This document shows positions 40,203 through 49,557 of a DNA stretch of 64,000 nucleotides, in pieces. The DNA comes from Streptomyces vietnamensis (GTDB lineage Bacteria; Actinomycetota; Actinomycetes; Streptomycetales; Streptomycetaceae). Below the pieces are notes generated by a model, which saw nothing but the letters and a program-made list of their open reading frames with translations, did no database searches and had not been told where the DNA came from. Both the position numbers and the translations under genes were made by a program. The stretch spans positions 6,646,001 to 6,710,000 of the forward strand of contig NZ_CP010407.1 in the NCBI RefSeq assembly GCF_000830005.1, in the 5' to 3' direction. Positions within the stretch are counted from its first letter, which is position 1, and every line of letters begins with the position of its first letter.

Positions 40203-43200
40203 TCGTGCTCGCCGTCCGTCTCGTACTCGATGCCGAGCAGTTCGGCGGCTCCGACCGTCACCACGTGGGTGCCCGCCGCGATGCCGGACTTCACGACCGC
40301 GTACTTCTCACCGAACTGCCCCAGCTGGACGGGGGTCCGGATGTACACGAAGGGCTTCGGGTTGGTGAAGGCGAAGGTCTTGCCTTCCTGGTCGTAGACG
40401 ACGGCCTTCAGCGGGATGAGCGTCCGCGGCGGTCCCGTGCCGTCCAGCGGCGCCTGCCGCAGCGGCTCCGTCGTGATGTGGATCCGCTGGACCGTGTCCT
40501 CGGCCAGGGTCAGGTGGGGGATCTTTCCTTCCGGGACCTTCTCGATCTCCGCGGGCGGCTGTTCGGAGTGTTCGACGGCCGAGGCCGAGGAGTCGTTCGA
40601 GCCGGAGCACGCCGACAGGCTCGCTCCACCGGCGATCAGCAGCCCCGCGGCCGACAGGCCGGCGACCCACCGGCGCCTGGTGTGACGCCGGCCGGGCCTG
40701 TTGTGAGGCGCTTCTCGCCGTTCCGTCCTGCCATCGTCCGGAGCCGATGCGCCCGGGGCTGCCGGGGACGGGGCCTGGCCGGCCGTCGCCGGAGCCGGTT
40801 CCGGGCCGGCGGGACGCCGCCTCACTCCGCCGGGGGCGGGGTAGAAGCGGATGTAGAGGGCGGGCACGATGAACAGCGTGACGAGGGTCGAGGTGACCAG
40901 TCCGCCGAGCACGACGACGGCCAGCGGGTGCAGCACCTCCATGCCCTCGACGGTTCCGAGGAACACCGCGGGCAGCACCGCGATCGCCGTGGCCAGCGCG
41001 GTCAGCAGGACCGGGCCGACCCGGTCGCGCGTGGCGTCGACGATGCGCTGCGGGTCGACGGTCCCGTCCTCGCGCGGCTCGGCCTCCTGGTAGCCGCGGA
41101 CGAGCAGCACCAGGTTGCGTACGGCGATGCCCACCACGAGCAGGAAGCCGCCGAGCGCGCCGATCGACATCACGCCGTCGACGGCGAACGCGGTCAGCAC
41201 GCCGCCCACGCCGGCCAGCGGCAGGGCGATCAGGACGAGCGTCGCCGCACGCCAGCTGCCGAAGACCGCCTGCAGGAGGAGGAAGGTGCCGAGCAGCGCG
41301 GCGACCACGAGCCCCGCGACGCGCAGATCCTTGCTCTGCTGGTGCGCGACGTCGCTCTGCACCTCGGCGTGGTACTCGTACGGCATCGGCATGGCCTGGA
41401 CGCGGTTCCTGACGTCCTTGAGCACGGAGTCCAGATCACGCCCGTTGACGTCGGCGACGACGTCGAGGCTGCGCGAGGTGGCGTCGTGCTCGATGACGGT
41501 CGGGTACGGAGTGACACGGACGGTGGCGACTTCGCCGAGGCGCACGTGGTCGCCGTTCGGCGTGTCGATCAGAAGGTTCCGGACGTTCTGCGGAGCGGAG
41601 CGCGTCGAGGGCGAACCCCACACCACGACGTCGAAGACCTTCTGCTCCTCGTAGAGGCTGCCCACCGGCAGGCCCGAGAAGTAGGTGGCGGCCGTGCGGC
41701 GGACGTCACCCGGCTTGATCCCGTGGTTCCGGGCCGCCGCGAGGTCGACCTTGACCTCGAGGGTCGGCTCCTCGACCACGTCCGGGACCTGCGGCCGGAC
41801 GACTCCGGGCACCTGCGCGAGGGCCTTGCTCACCTGCTCGGCCTGCTGCCGCAGCACACCCAGGTCGTTGCCGTAGACGCGGACGACGACCGGCGCCTCG
41901 TCACCGTTCTCGGCCCGGATCGCGTTCAGCCGTGCCTGCGGATACGTCAGCACTTCGCTGTCGAGACCGGCCTGGTCGTTCATGGTGCGGCCGATCGCGG
42001 CGACGGTCGCGTCGTAGTCGGCCGAGCTCCTGAGGTTGACCCAGAACTCGCCGGAGTTGACGTTGACGACCTGGTCGGACTCCCTGGCGCGGCCCACGTG
42101 GGCTCCCACGCTCTCGACGCCCGGCAGGGCGCGCAGGTCGTCGACGGCCGCCCGGCCGAGGCGGTCCATCTCCGGCAGCGACGTACCGGGCGCCGCCTCC
42201 ACCTGGATCAGCAGCGCACGCTGGTGCGGGGCCGGGATGGGGGACGCGCCGTCGAGCTGCGGCCACACCGCGAAGCCCGCGCCGGCCAGCACCGCGGCCG
42301 CGACCAGCGCCCGGCCCGGCCGGAGCAGGGTCTTCGGGCCGATCCGGTCGAAGCCGCGGTGGAGCCGGTCGAGCACCGGGTTGCGGCGGTGCCCGAGCCT
42401 GGTGTGCGCGAGCAGCATGGCGGTGAGGACGGGCGTGAGGGTCAGGGCGACGACGGTGGAGGCGACCACCGCGAGTACGTAGGACAGGGCCAGCGGCCGG
42501 GCGAACGCTCCGCCCACCCCGCTCAGGAAGACGATGGGCACCACGGCGAGGAGAAGGATCAGCGTCGCGAAGAAGGCGGGCCTGCGCACCGCCGCCGTGG
42601 CGTCGACCACGACGTCGGCCACCGATCGGCGTTCGTCGGATTTCCGATCCTCTCGCCGGAACTGGTTCCGGATGCGGTCGAATCCGATCACGATGTCGTC
42701 GATGACGGCGCCGAGGGCGATGGCGAGCCCGGCCAGGACCATCATGTTGAAGGTCGAGCCGCGCAGATAGAGCACCCACAGGGCGGCGATCTCCGCCATC
42801 GTGATCGAGACGAGGCTGATCAGGGCGACGCGCCAGGACAGGAAGTACAGGCCGAGCAGCACCGAGACGGCGGGCACGGCGACGAGCGCCCACAGGCCCA
42901 CGTTGTCGAGCGCGGTGTCGACGAAGGACGCCGGCCGGTACACATGGGTGTCGATGGTGATGCCGGACAGTCCGGGCTGGAGTTCCGTCAGCGCCTCTTC
43001 GACGGCGTGGGTGACCTCACGGGTGTTGGCGTCGGGGAACTTCTCGATCACCAGCATGATCCCGGGGCCGTTGCTCAGCAGCACATCGCCGATGAGGGGC
43101 TGGTGGCCCTCCACCACGGTGGCCACGTCACCGATGCGCAGCCGCTTGGCGGCGGTGTCCTCCAGGGCCACGGACGCCAGGTCCTGGGCCTTGGTGATGG

Positions 43201-43939
43201 GCAGCACGTGCTGGATCGCCAGTCGCTGGCTGGGAGTGTCGATGAACCCGCCGGTGCCCGGCGTCGAGGCCTCCACGAAGGTCAGCGGCGACACCCACAG
43301 CGCGTTGCCCGTCGTGCGGACCACCTGGTCAAGCGAGACGCCCCGGCTGCGCAGCTGCTCCGGGTCGACCTGGACCTGCAGCTGCCGGTCCTGCTCACCC
43401 CAGATGACCACGTTCGCCACGCCGGGAATGCCCATCAGACGCGGCTTGATGTTCCACCGCGCGAGGACGGACATGTCGATGCGGGAGACGTCCTTCGAGG
43501 ACAGCCCGATCATCATCGCCCGGCTCGTCGAGGAGAGCGGCTGGATCATGACCGGCTGCTTGCCCACCTGGGGCAGACCGGCGACCTGGATCAGACGTTC
43601 CTGGACGGCCTGCCGGGCCTTCTGCTCGTTCGTGCCCGGCTCGAAGACCAGGTCGACAGAGGACAGTCCGGGGGCCGACTCGGACGTGATCTCGTCGAGC
43701 CACGCCACGCCGTTCAGCAGGTCCTGCTCCATCGGGACGGTGATGAGCTGCTCGACCTCGGCCGCCGACAGGCCCGGTGCCTCGGTCTGGATCTGCACCT
43801 GCGTCGGGCCGAACTCCGGGAAGACGTCTGCCGACGCCGCCCGTGGGAGCTGTATGAATCCCAGGGCCATCACGGCCGCTGCCACACCGAGGATCAGGTT
43901 CCGGAACGTAAGACTGAGAGAAAGGATTTTGTGGACCAC
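40199..43939 (-). CDS. Heavy-metal RND pump fused to adaptor-like lipoprotein domain
   Basis: A 1246-residue protein. Residues 1 to ~1040 are a second CzcA/CusA-type RND transporter (DVFPEFGPTQVQIQTEAPGLS; relay helix IALGAVIDDIVIGFDRI, where Glu-Asn is replaced by Asp-Arg). After a Pro/Ala linker comes a signal-like helix with lipobox (VAGLSAAGLLIAGG then SLSAC). About 110 residues follow that look like a membrane-fusion-protein barrel (IPLKAVVYDQEGKTFAF, GIAAGTHVVTVGAAELLG). GTG 43939 has AGGA upstream. Either this is a true fusion or the stop codon between two genes was lost. It is the first gene of the pump operon. Confidence 0.88.
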   Translation of the reverse strand: MVHKILSLSLTFRNLILGVAAAVMALGFIQLPRAASADVFPEFGPTQVQIQTEAPGLSAAEVEQLITVPMEQDLLNGVAWLDEITSESAPGLSSVDLVFEPGTNEQKARQAVQERLIQVAGLPQVGKQPVMIQPLSSTSRAMMIGLSSKDVSRIDMSVLARWNIKPRLMGIPGVANVVIWGEQDRQLQVQVDPEQLRSRGVSLDQVVRTTGNALWVSPLTFVEASTPGTGGFIDTPSQRLAIQHVLPITKAQDLASVALEDTAAKRLRIGDVATVVEGHQPLIGDVLLSNGPGIMLVIEKFPDANTREVTHAVEEALTELQPGLSGITIDTHVYRPASFVDTALDNVGLWALVAVPAVSVLLGLYFLSWRVALISLVSITMAEIAALWVLYLRGSTFNMMVLAGLAIALGAVIDDIVIGFDRIRNQFRREDRKSDERRSVADVVVDATAAVRRPAFFATLILLLAVVPIVFLSGVGGAFARPLALSYVLAVVASTVVALTLTPVLTAMLLAHTRLGHRRNPVLDRLHRGFDRIGPKTLLRPGRALVAAAVLAGAGFAVWPQLDGASPIPAPHQRALLIQVEAAPGTSLPEMDRLGRAAVDDLRALPGVESVGAHVGRARESDQVVNVNSGEFWVNLRSSADYDATVAAIGRTMNDQAGLDSEVLTYPQARLNAIRAENGDEAPVVVRVYGNDLGVLRQQAEQVSKALAQVPGVVRPQVPDVVEEPTLEVKVDLAAARNHGIKPGDVRRTAATYFSGLPVGSLYEEQKVFDVVVWGSPSTRSAPQNVRNLLIDTPNGDHVRLGEVATVRVTPYPTVIEHDATSRSLDVVADVNGRDLDSVLKDVRNRVQAMPMPYEYHAEVQSDVAHQQSKDLRVAGLVVAALLGTFLLLQAVFGSWRAATLVLIALPLAGVGGVLTAFAVDGVMSIGALGGFLLVVGIAVRNLVLLVRGYQEAEPREDGTVDPQRIVDATRDRVGPVLLTALATAIAVLPAVFLGTVEGMEVLHPLAVVVLGGLVTSTLVTLFIVPALYIRFYPAPGGVRRRPAGPEPAPATAGQAPSPAAPGASAPDDGRTERREAPHNRPGRRHTRRRWVAGLSAAGLLIAGGASLSACSGSNDSSASAVEHSEQPPAEIEKVPEGKIPHLTLAEDTVQRIHITTEPLRQAPLDGTGPPRTLIPLKAVVYDQEGKTFAFTNPKPFVYIRTPVQLGQFGEKYAVVKSGIAAGTHVVTVGAAELLGIEYETDGEHE

Positions 43940-44241
43940 GGCAGGGTCCTGCCTTCCAGAGCGACTGCGCGCTCCACCGCCCCGCCCTCGGGCCCTTTCC
44001 AGTGGCCTGGCGAGAGCGCCGGATCACGCACCGGGCGGACGGCCCACCGGGCGTCCGCACGGGGGACGTCCGTCCTGCTGTGGCGTCAGTCGCCGGCCTC
44101 GACCGGCGAGGGTGAGGATTCCTGGCCGTGGCCTCCTCCCCAGCCGCGGGAAAAGGACGGGCCGACCTCGTACTCATGTCCGGCAAGAGCTATGAACCGG
44201 CCGAACCTCCAGCCGTATCCATAGCGGATATATACGGCGTA

Positions 44242-44289
44242 AATGTAGCTCGTAGGTGAATAGCCTGTCAATTTATCACCAAAAGGTGA
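44242..44289 (-). promoter_or_regulatory. RND operon promoter with palindromes
   Basis: On the minus strand TTGACA (44271-44266) and TACATT (44247-44242) are spaced 18 bp, the best sigma-70-like promoter in the window. TCACCAAAAGGTGA (44276-44289) is a perfect palindrome just upstream, and CCGTAT...ATACGG straddles the start site (44213-44237). About 295 nt of leader (43940-44235) contain no convincing gene. Confidence 0.75.
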
Positions 44290-44431
44290 AGGACTGCCCG
44301 AGCGGCGCCGGAGGCCGCATCGGCACGAGCAGCCCCCGGACCCGGCATGGCCCTCCTCCGGAGGCCGGGCCGGAAACCTGCCCGGCCTCCGGAGGAGGGA
44401 CTCCGCAGCCTCCCGCAGGGTCGATCGCTCC

Positions 44432-44640
44432 CTAGAGCCAGTCCCGCCGCTTGAAAATCATGTACAGACTGGTGCAGACGACCGCCATCAGGCCGACCGC
44501 GAACGGATACCCACCCGCCCAGTGAAGCTCCGGCATGTTGTCGAAGTTCATGCCGTAGATGGTGCCGACCAGCGTCGGCGCGAAGAGGATGGCCGCCCAG
44601 GCCGAGATCTTCTTGAAGTCGTCGCCCTCAACGCGCTGAC
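44432..44640 (-). pseudogene. corA: corA magnesium transporter, C-terminal remnant
   Basis: About 65 codons encode the CorA membrane end: FKKISAWAAILFAPTLVGTI, YGMN (the family selectivity motif), FDNMPELHWAGGYPFAV, and MIFKRRDWL at the stop. Everything upstream of about 44640 is unrelated, so the cytosolic domain and start are gone. It is bounded by a 10-bp direct repeat. Confidence 0.85.
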
Positions 44641-45001
44641 CTGCGCAGATGGCCGTACAGGGGGGTCTGACCTGCGGCTTTGCTCGTTTCTGGGGCTTTC
44701 ATGATGATGCTGTTTTACGCGGTCGGTTCTCCCCAGCGGCTCCCCAACGGACCTTCGTTCTCCCCGGATTCTCCCCAGTGAGCACCGCTTCCAGAGAGGC
44801 AACACCGCTGGTGAGAGGCCTCATCCGAACCAGACAAGGGGCTGCAGACCGTAGTGGAAGGCGGGCAGGGTCGCAGAAGCCTCGCGCCCGCCTCCTGTGG
44901 GAAGGGTTGCGGGAGCGCGTGAGGCTTTCGGTTCCGGCGAGCGCTTCCCTGCCTACGCCGAGTAGCCTGACGAGGGGGGATCCGTCCCTCTGGAGGCCGC
45001 C
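44641..45001. other. Junction region without a gene
   Basis: The 10-mer CTGACCTGCG occurs at 44636-44645 and 44667-44676, at the broken end of corA. On the minus strand an open frame ending GENRPRKTASS (stop near 44699) could be the tail of a lost integrase, but no catalytic motif is present. No other feature was recognised. Confidence 0.4.
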
Positions 45002-47356
45002 ATGACAGAGCCCGGGGCAGGAGAGCAGCAGGTCGGCACTCCGTTCAGCCCGGGGGTCATGGCCACTGTTGTGCTGGACCAACGGGGCGACGTCATCGGT
45101 TGGGACGCCGCGGCCCAGGAACTCTACGGGTATCTGGCGGACGATGTCCTCGGAAAGCCGGCCCGCAGGTTCTTCGTCCCCGTGGACGGACGCCCTCTCC
45201 TCGACCCGGACGTCCCCGTCGAGTCCTGGGGCGAGAAACGGGCCTTGCGTAAACGCGGTGGGGGCGTCGTCGAGGTGGTGCTGTATGTCCTGCGGCTGGG
45301 GCCCGGCGAGGCTCGACCGGCGACTGCGGCCTGGGGCATCCTGTCCGTCGCGGCCGAGCGGATGGAGCGTTGGGTGACCGACCAGGCCATGCTGGCCGGT
45401 CTGTCCACTCAGTCGCCGATCTCGCTGACCGTGATCGGCTCGGACGGTCGCGTGAAGTGGGTCAACCCCGCGATGGAAGACCGGTTCGGCCTTTATCGCG
45501 ATGACTGGTTCGGCGCACGGGTGCGGGACATCCTCCCCGAGGGCGAGATTATCTCCCCGGATCTCCGAGGCCGGTCGTTCGAATCGGTGATCGATCAGGT
45601 CTATCGCACCGGCGAACCCGTCATCGACCTCCACTTCCGAAGCCCCCTGCCGGGTGACCCCGTCCATCGGTACGTCTGGTCCTGCTCCTACTTCCGCCTG
45701 CAGGACGCCGCCGGTCACCACCTGGGCGTAGGCGAATCGGCCTTCGAGATCACCGAGCGCTACGAGGCCCAACGACGCCTTGAGCTGCTGAGCCGCTCCA
45801 GCAGCATCGGAACGACACTGGACGGGATCCGGACGTGCGAGGAGTTCGTCGCCGTGGCCGTCCCCGATCTCACGGACGCGGCATGGGTCGACCTGGCGGA
45901 GCCCGTGCTCACCGGAGAGGAACCTGGTCCCTGGGGCGTCTCGAAACCGTTGAGGCGGGTCACCCACAGAGGTACCACGGGTCACGAAGGCGTACCGACG
46001 GAGGACCTTTCCCCCGGCGACAGGCAGCTGGTCCTTCCTCTGGTGGCCGGAGAGATGAGGCTCGGGGTTGTCACCCTTCTGCGCACCGCGACGAGGGGCC
46101 CCTTCAATGATGCCGACCGCGCCCTGGCCACCGAGCTGGTCGCCCACACGGCGGTGTGCATAGACAACGGACGGCGTTACGCCCAAGAGCATGCCACCGC
46201 CCTGCTGTTCCAGCGCAATCTGCTCCCGCAGGAGCTGCCGGAGCACACTGCCGTGGAGACCGCCCACCATTACGTCCCCAGCAAGGGGCCCACGGGGGTC
46301 GGCGGCGACTGGTACGACGTGATCCCGCTGTCCGGCGCCCGTGTCGGGCTCGTGGTGGGCGACGTGGTGGGCCATGGGCTGCATGCCGCGGTGACGATGG
46401 GGCGGTTGCGGACGACCGTGCGAGCCCTGGCCGCGCTCGACCTCGCACCGGACGAGCTCCTCAGCCGGGTCGACGACCTGGTCGGGCAGGCGCGCATCGG
46501 CATCGACCCCGAAGAGACGAACGGCATGGACCCGGCGGTGGGTGCGAGATGCCTGTACCTCGTGTACGACGCCGTCCACGGACGGTGTGCCGTGGCCAGC
46601 GCCGGTCATCTGCCCCCGGTCCTCGTCGCCCCAGGTGGCCCCGCCGCACCCCTGGACATCCCCGTCGGCCTGCCCCTGGGTGTCGGAGGCATGCCGTTCG
46701 AATCCGCGGAGTTCGAGATCGCCGAGCGCAGTCTGCTGGCCCTGTTCACGGACGGACTGGTGACGGGTGCCCAGCACGACCCCGATGCCGGAGTCGCCGA
46801 GCTGTGCCGGACCCTGGCCGAGTCCTCCGGTCTTCGCCCGGCCGGGATCCGGGGCCGGATCGTCGCGTCCGGGCTCCCGGCCGACGCGCGCGACGACGCC
46901 GCGCTCCTGCTGGTCCGGGTGCACGCCCTGGCCGAGGACGACATGGCCAGCTGGCGCATCGACCCGGACCCGGCGAAGGTGGCGGAGGCCCGCGCGGCCA
47001 CGAATGCCCAGCTGGAGCACTGGGGCCTCGACGCCGTCGGCTTCGCCGTCGAGCTGATCGTCAGCGAGCTCGTCACCAACGCCATCCGGTACGGGGCTCC
47101 ACCGGTGGACCTGCGGCTCCTGCGGGACAAGGACCGCACGCTGATCTGTGAGGTGTCGGACGGCCGCGAGACCTCGCCGCATCTGCGGCGGGCACGGCCG
47201 GACGAGGAGGGCGGCCGCGGACTGTTCCTGGTCGCCCAGCTCGCCGACCAGTGGGGGACGCGCTACACGCGCGAGGGAAAGACGATCTGGGCCGAGGTCC
47301 CGATCGGCACGGACGCCGGCGGCCTCGACGCCTTCGGCGACGTACTCGGCGTCTGA
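45002..47356 (+). CDS. PAS-GAF-SpoIIE phosphatase with C-terminal ATPase domain
   Basis: A 784-residue protein. PAS-like units are at ~20-120 (DQRGDVIGWDAAAQELYGY) and ~135-245 (GSDGRVKWVNPAMEDRFGLY); a GAF-like domain covers ~265-390. The SpoIIE/PP2C domain is at ~400-630 (GVGGDWYDVIPL, VGDVVGHGLHAAVTMG, ALFTDGLVT, DDAALLLVR). An RsbW-type HATPase is at ~650-770 (ELIVSELVTNAIRYG, EEGGRGLFLVAQLAD). Such proteins dephosphorylate anti-anti-sigma factors and also act as their kinases, switching sigma activity. GGAGG precedes the ATG. A degraded relative lies at 53642-54837. Confidence 0.93.
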   Translation: MTEPGAGEQQVGTPFSPGVMATVVLDQRGDVIGWDAAAQELYGYLADDVLGKPARRFFVPVDGRPLLDPDVPVESWGEKRALRKRGGGVVEVVLYVLRLGPGEARPATAAWGILSVAAERMERWVTDQAMLAGLSTQSPISLTVIGSDGRVKWVNPAMEDRFGLYRDDWFGARVRDILPEGEIISPDLRGRSFESVIDQVYRTGEPVIDLHFRSPLPGDPVHRYVWSCSYFRLQDAAGHHLGVGESAFEITERYEAQRRLELLSRSSSIGTTLDGIRTCEEFVAVAVPDLTDAAWVDLAEPVLTGEEPGPWGVSKPLRRVTHRGTTGHEGVPTEDLSPGDRQLVLPLVAGEMRLGVVTLLRTATRGPFNDADRALATELVAHTAVCIDNGRRYAQEHATALLFQRNLLPQELPEHTAVETAHHYVPSKGPTGVGGDWYDVIPLSGARVGLVVGDVVGHGLHAAVTMGRLRTTVRALAALDLAPDELLSRVDDLVGQARIGIDPEETNGMDPAVGARCLYLVYDAVHGRCAVASAGHLPPVLVAPGGPAAPLDIPVGLPLGVGGMPFESAEFEIAERSLLALFTDGLVTGAQHDPDAGVAELCRTLAESSGLRPAGIRGRIVASGLPADARDDAALLLVRVHALAEDDMASWRIDPDPAKVAEARAATNAQLEHWGLDAVGFAVELIVSELVTNAIRYGAPPVDLRLLRDKDRTLICEVSDGRETSPHLRRARPDEEGGRGLFLVAQLADQWGTRYTREGKTIWAEVPIGTDAGGLDAFGDVLGV

Positions 47357-47393
47357 AACGAATCAGAGACAGTCACTGTTTCGGATCAATACC

Positions 47394-48047
47394 TTCCAGC
47401 GTCCGGACAAACGGGCGGTCGAGCAGGGCCCGGAAGCGGTCCGCCTCTGGCGCGAGGAGACCTGGCCGGCGATCCGGGCCAGGGCGAGGGCGGAGAACGG
47501 TGAAGTCCTCTTTGCTGACCAGGTCGGGATCCGCTCGGACCAGGTCACCGGCCGCACCTGGGGCGCCAGAGGCGCCACTCCGGTCGTCCGCCGCACCGGG
47601 AACCGGTTCTCCACGAACGCGATGTCCGCGATCAGCACCCGCGGCCGGATGCACTTCATGGTCTTCACCGAGACCTTCGACGCGAAGGCCATGTGCCGCT
47701 TCCTCGCCCGCATCGTCGGGCACTTCGACCACAAGGTTCACCTGATCGTCGACCGGCACTCGGCCCACCGCTCGAAGAGCGTCCGGACCTGGCTCGCCGG
47801 CCGCAAGGCCCAGATCGAGCTGCGCTTCCTGCCCTCGTGCTCACCCGAACTGAACCCGGACGAGCTGGTAAACGCCGACCTCAAACGCAGCCTGCCCCAC
47901 ACCCACCGGGCCAGGAACCAGACCGAACTCGCCGCCGAAACCCGCAGGTTCTTCCACAGGCGCCAGCGTCAGCCCCACATCGTCCGCGGCTACTTCGGCG
48001 GCCCCCACGTCCGCTACGTCGTGGATGAGAACCCCATGAGTTTCTGA
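47394..48047 (+). pseudogene. IS630-family transposase, 5'-truncated
   Basis: About 217 codons of the DDE catalytic domain starting FQRPDKRAVEQGPEAVRLW. The acidic residues are visible as LFADQVGIRSD, HLIVDRHSAHRS and SPELNPDELVNADLK, and the rest runs to a normal C-terminus. The N-terminal helix-turn-helix half is missing and the frame enters directly behind the SpoIIE stop, so it is not mobile by itself. Confidence 0.88.
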
Positions 48048-48536
48048 TCAACATGACCTCCGGCGTCGGCCCCCGGGCCAATTGCCGATGGAATAACCCA
48101 GTCGGGTCACCAGTCCCTCCAAGCACGAGGCTCTCGCCCCCGACCCGGTACGGGCACTTCTGAGCTGTCGTGCGAGGCGAACCGATCAGGTGGTGCCCGT
48201 CGGCAAGCTCGGATCGCGGGTGAGTCGATGGAGATCCGGGCCAAAACGCAGGGTCATGGCGCAGTCCACCGTCGCGGGTGCCGGCGGGGAGAAGCTGCTG
48301 GCCACCCACCCCCGGGTGATGGCCCGCGGAGTCCCCGTCGTCGAAGAGGCCCAGCTCACTGGGACGATCTGCCCACCGGCAAGGGACGCCGCACCACCAA
48401 TGGCGATGTCATGCCCTGGCCTGCGCATCAAGGCCATCTGTCGGCGTACACGTGAACGTGCTCAGCCAGGTACGGGGGAACGTACCCAGCGGCCGCGCGT
48501 CCGCGAGACTCGGATTCCGGGTCCGGCCACCTGGAC
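48048..48536. other. Gap without recognisable gene
   Basis: About 490 bp between the transposase fragment and the oxidoreductase. Open frames on both strands (for example 48186-48437 minus) have no motif I recognise, and codon use is ambiguous. It may be decayed coding sequence. Confidence 0.4.
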
Positions 48537-49469
48537 TCACGGGATGATGAGGACCTTGCCCCGGGTCCGGCCCACTTGGCTGAGACGGTGGACGTCGGCG
48601 AGGTTGGACAGAGGACGCGATGCGCTGATGTCGATGCAGACTGTGCCCGCGTCGACGAGGTCCACAAGCGCCCTCAGGTCCGCCACATCGTTGCGGGCGA
48701 CCATGTGCATCGCGCTCACGCCGGCGTCGAGAGGCGGTTCGATCGGGGTTGCGATCGACACGATTCGTCCGCCCTGCCGTACCAGGGGCACCAGAGCCGC
48801 GGCGTCCTGCGGGCTCAGCGGCACCAGGTTGAGCAGGATGTCCACCGGGCCGTCGAGCGCGGTGCTCACCGGTCGAGCGGTGTAGTCCAGGACGTGGTCC
48901 GCCCCCTGTCGCAGGACCGCCTCGGTACTCCGGGGACCGGCCGTGGCGATCACCTCGGCCCCCGCGTACTTGGCAAGCTGCGTAACGAAGCCCCCCACGC
49001 CGCCACCCGCGCCGTTGACCAGCACCCGCTGGCCCGGGGCCGTCTTTCCGTGCTCGAACACCGCCTGCCACGCCGTCAGGCCGGCGACAGGAAGCGCTGC
49101 GGCGTGAGCGAGCGGGATGGACTTCGGTGCCGCGGTCAGCACGGCGGCGGGCGCCCGGACGTATTCGGCAGCCGCACCGCCGCCGTCGAGCCGTCCGACG
49201 ACACGGTCGCCCACGGCGAACCCCTCCGCCCCCGCGCCGATCTCGGCCACGGTGCCGGCGACGTCCCAGCCGAGCGCGTAGGGCAAGTCCACGGGGAAGA
49301 ACGACTGCAGCAGTCCGGCACGCAACGCGGCCTCGGTGGGATTGAACGAGCTGGCGGCGACACGGATGAGCACTTCGCCGGAGTCGGGGCGCGGACGCGG
49401 AACGTCGTCGTAGTGGATCACGGAGGCATCGCCGAACTCGTGGATGCGTGCGGTCTTCATCGTCGTCAT
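48537..49469 (-). CDS. NADP-dependent quinone oxidoreductase-type MDR protein
   Basis: A 310-residue zinc-independent medium-chain reductase. ALGWDVAGTVAEIGAGAEGFAVGDRVVG is the family's substrate-domain signature, and VLVNGAGGGVGGFVTQLAKYAGAEVIATA is the NADP Rossmann motif. Structural zinc cysteines are absent. It probably reduces quinones or enones. It is divergent from an AraC regulator, which likely controls it. Confidence 0.9.
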   Translation of the reverse strand: MTTMKTARIHEFGDASVIHYDDVPRPRPDSGEVLIRVAASSFNPTEAALRAGLLQSFFPVDLPYALGWDVAGTVAEIGAGAEGFAVGDRVVGRLDGGGAAAEYVRAPAAVLTAAPKSIPLAHAAALPVAGLTAWQAVFEHGKTAPGQRVLVNGAGGGVGGFVTQLAKYAGAEVIATAGPRSTEAVLRQGADHVLDYTARPVSTALDGPVDILLNLVPLSPQDAAALVPLVRQGGRIVSIATPIEPPLDAGVSAMHMVARNDVADLRALVDLVDAGTVCIDISASRPLSNLADVHRLSQVGRTRGKVLIIP

Positions 49470-49557
49470 GCCGTGAATCTACGAGGGCGGATGAGGACGA
49501 TCCATGTGTGAGACTGCCCCGTTCATACGTGATCGTCTCGCGCTCTACGCTCGGGGC

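Noticed and set aside
44086..44271. 61-codon minus ORF upstream of the RND operon
   Set aside because: Its TTG start lies inside the -35 element of a strong promoter and it has no ribosome site.
44641..44810. Integrase C-terminus suggested by GENRPRKTASS frame
   Set aside because: No catalytic Arg-His-Arg-Tyr motifs, no att core and no tRNA nearby; recorded only as a possible scar.
48186..48437. 83-codon minus ORF in the 48048-48536 gap
   Set aside because: No recognisable motif or ribosome site; too weak to call a gene.
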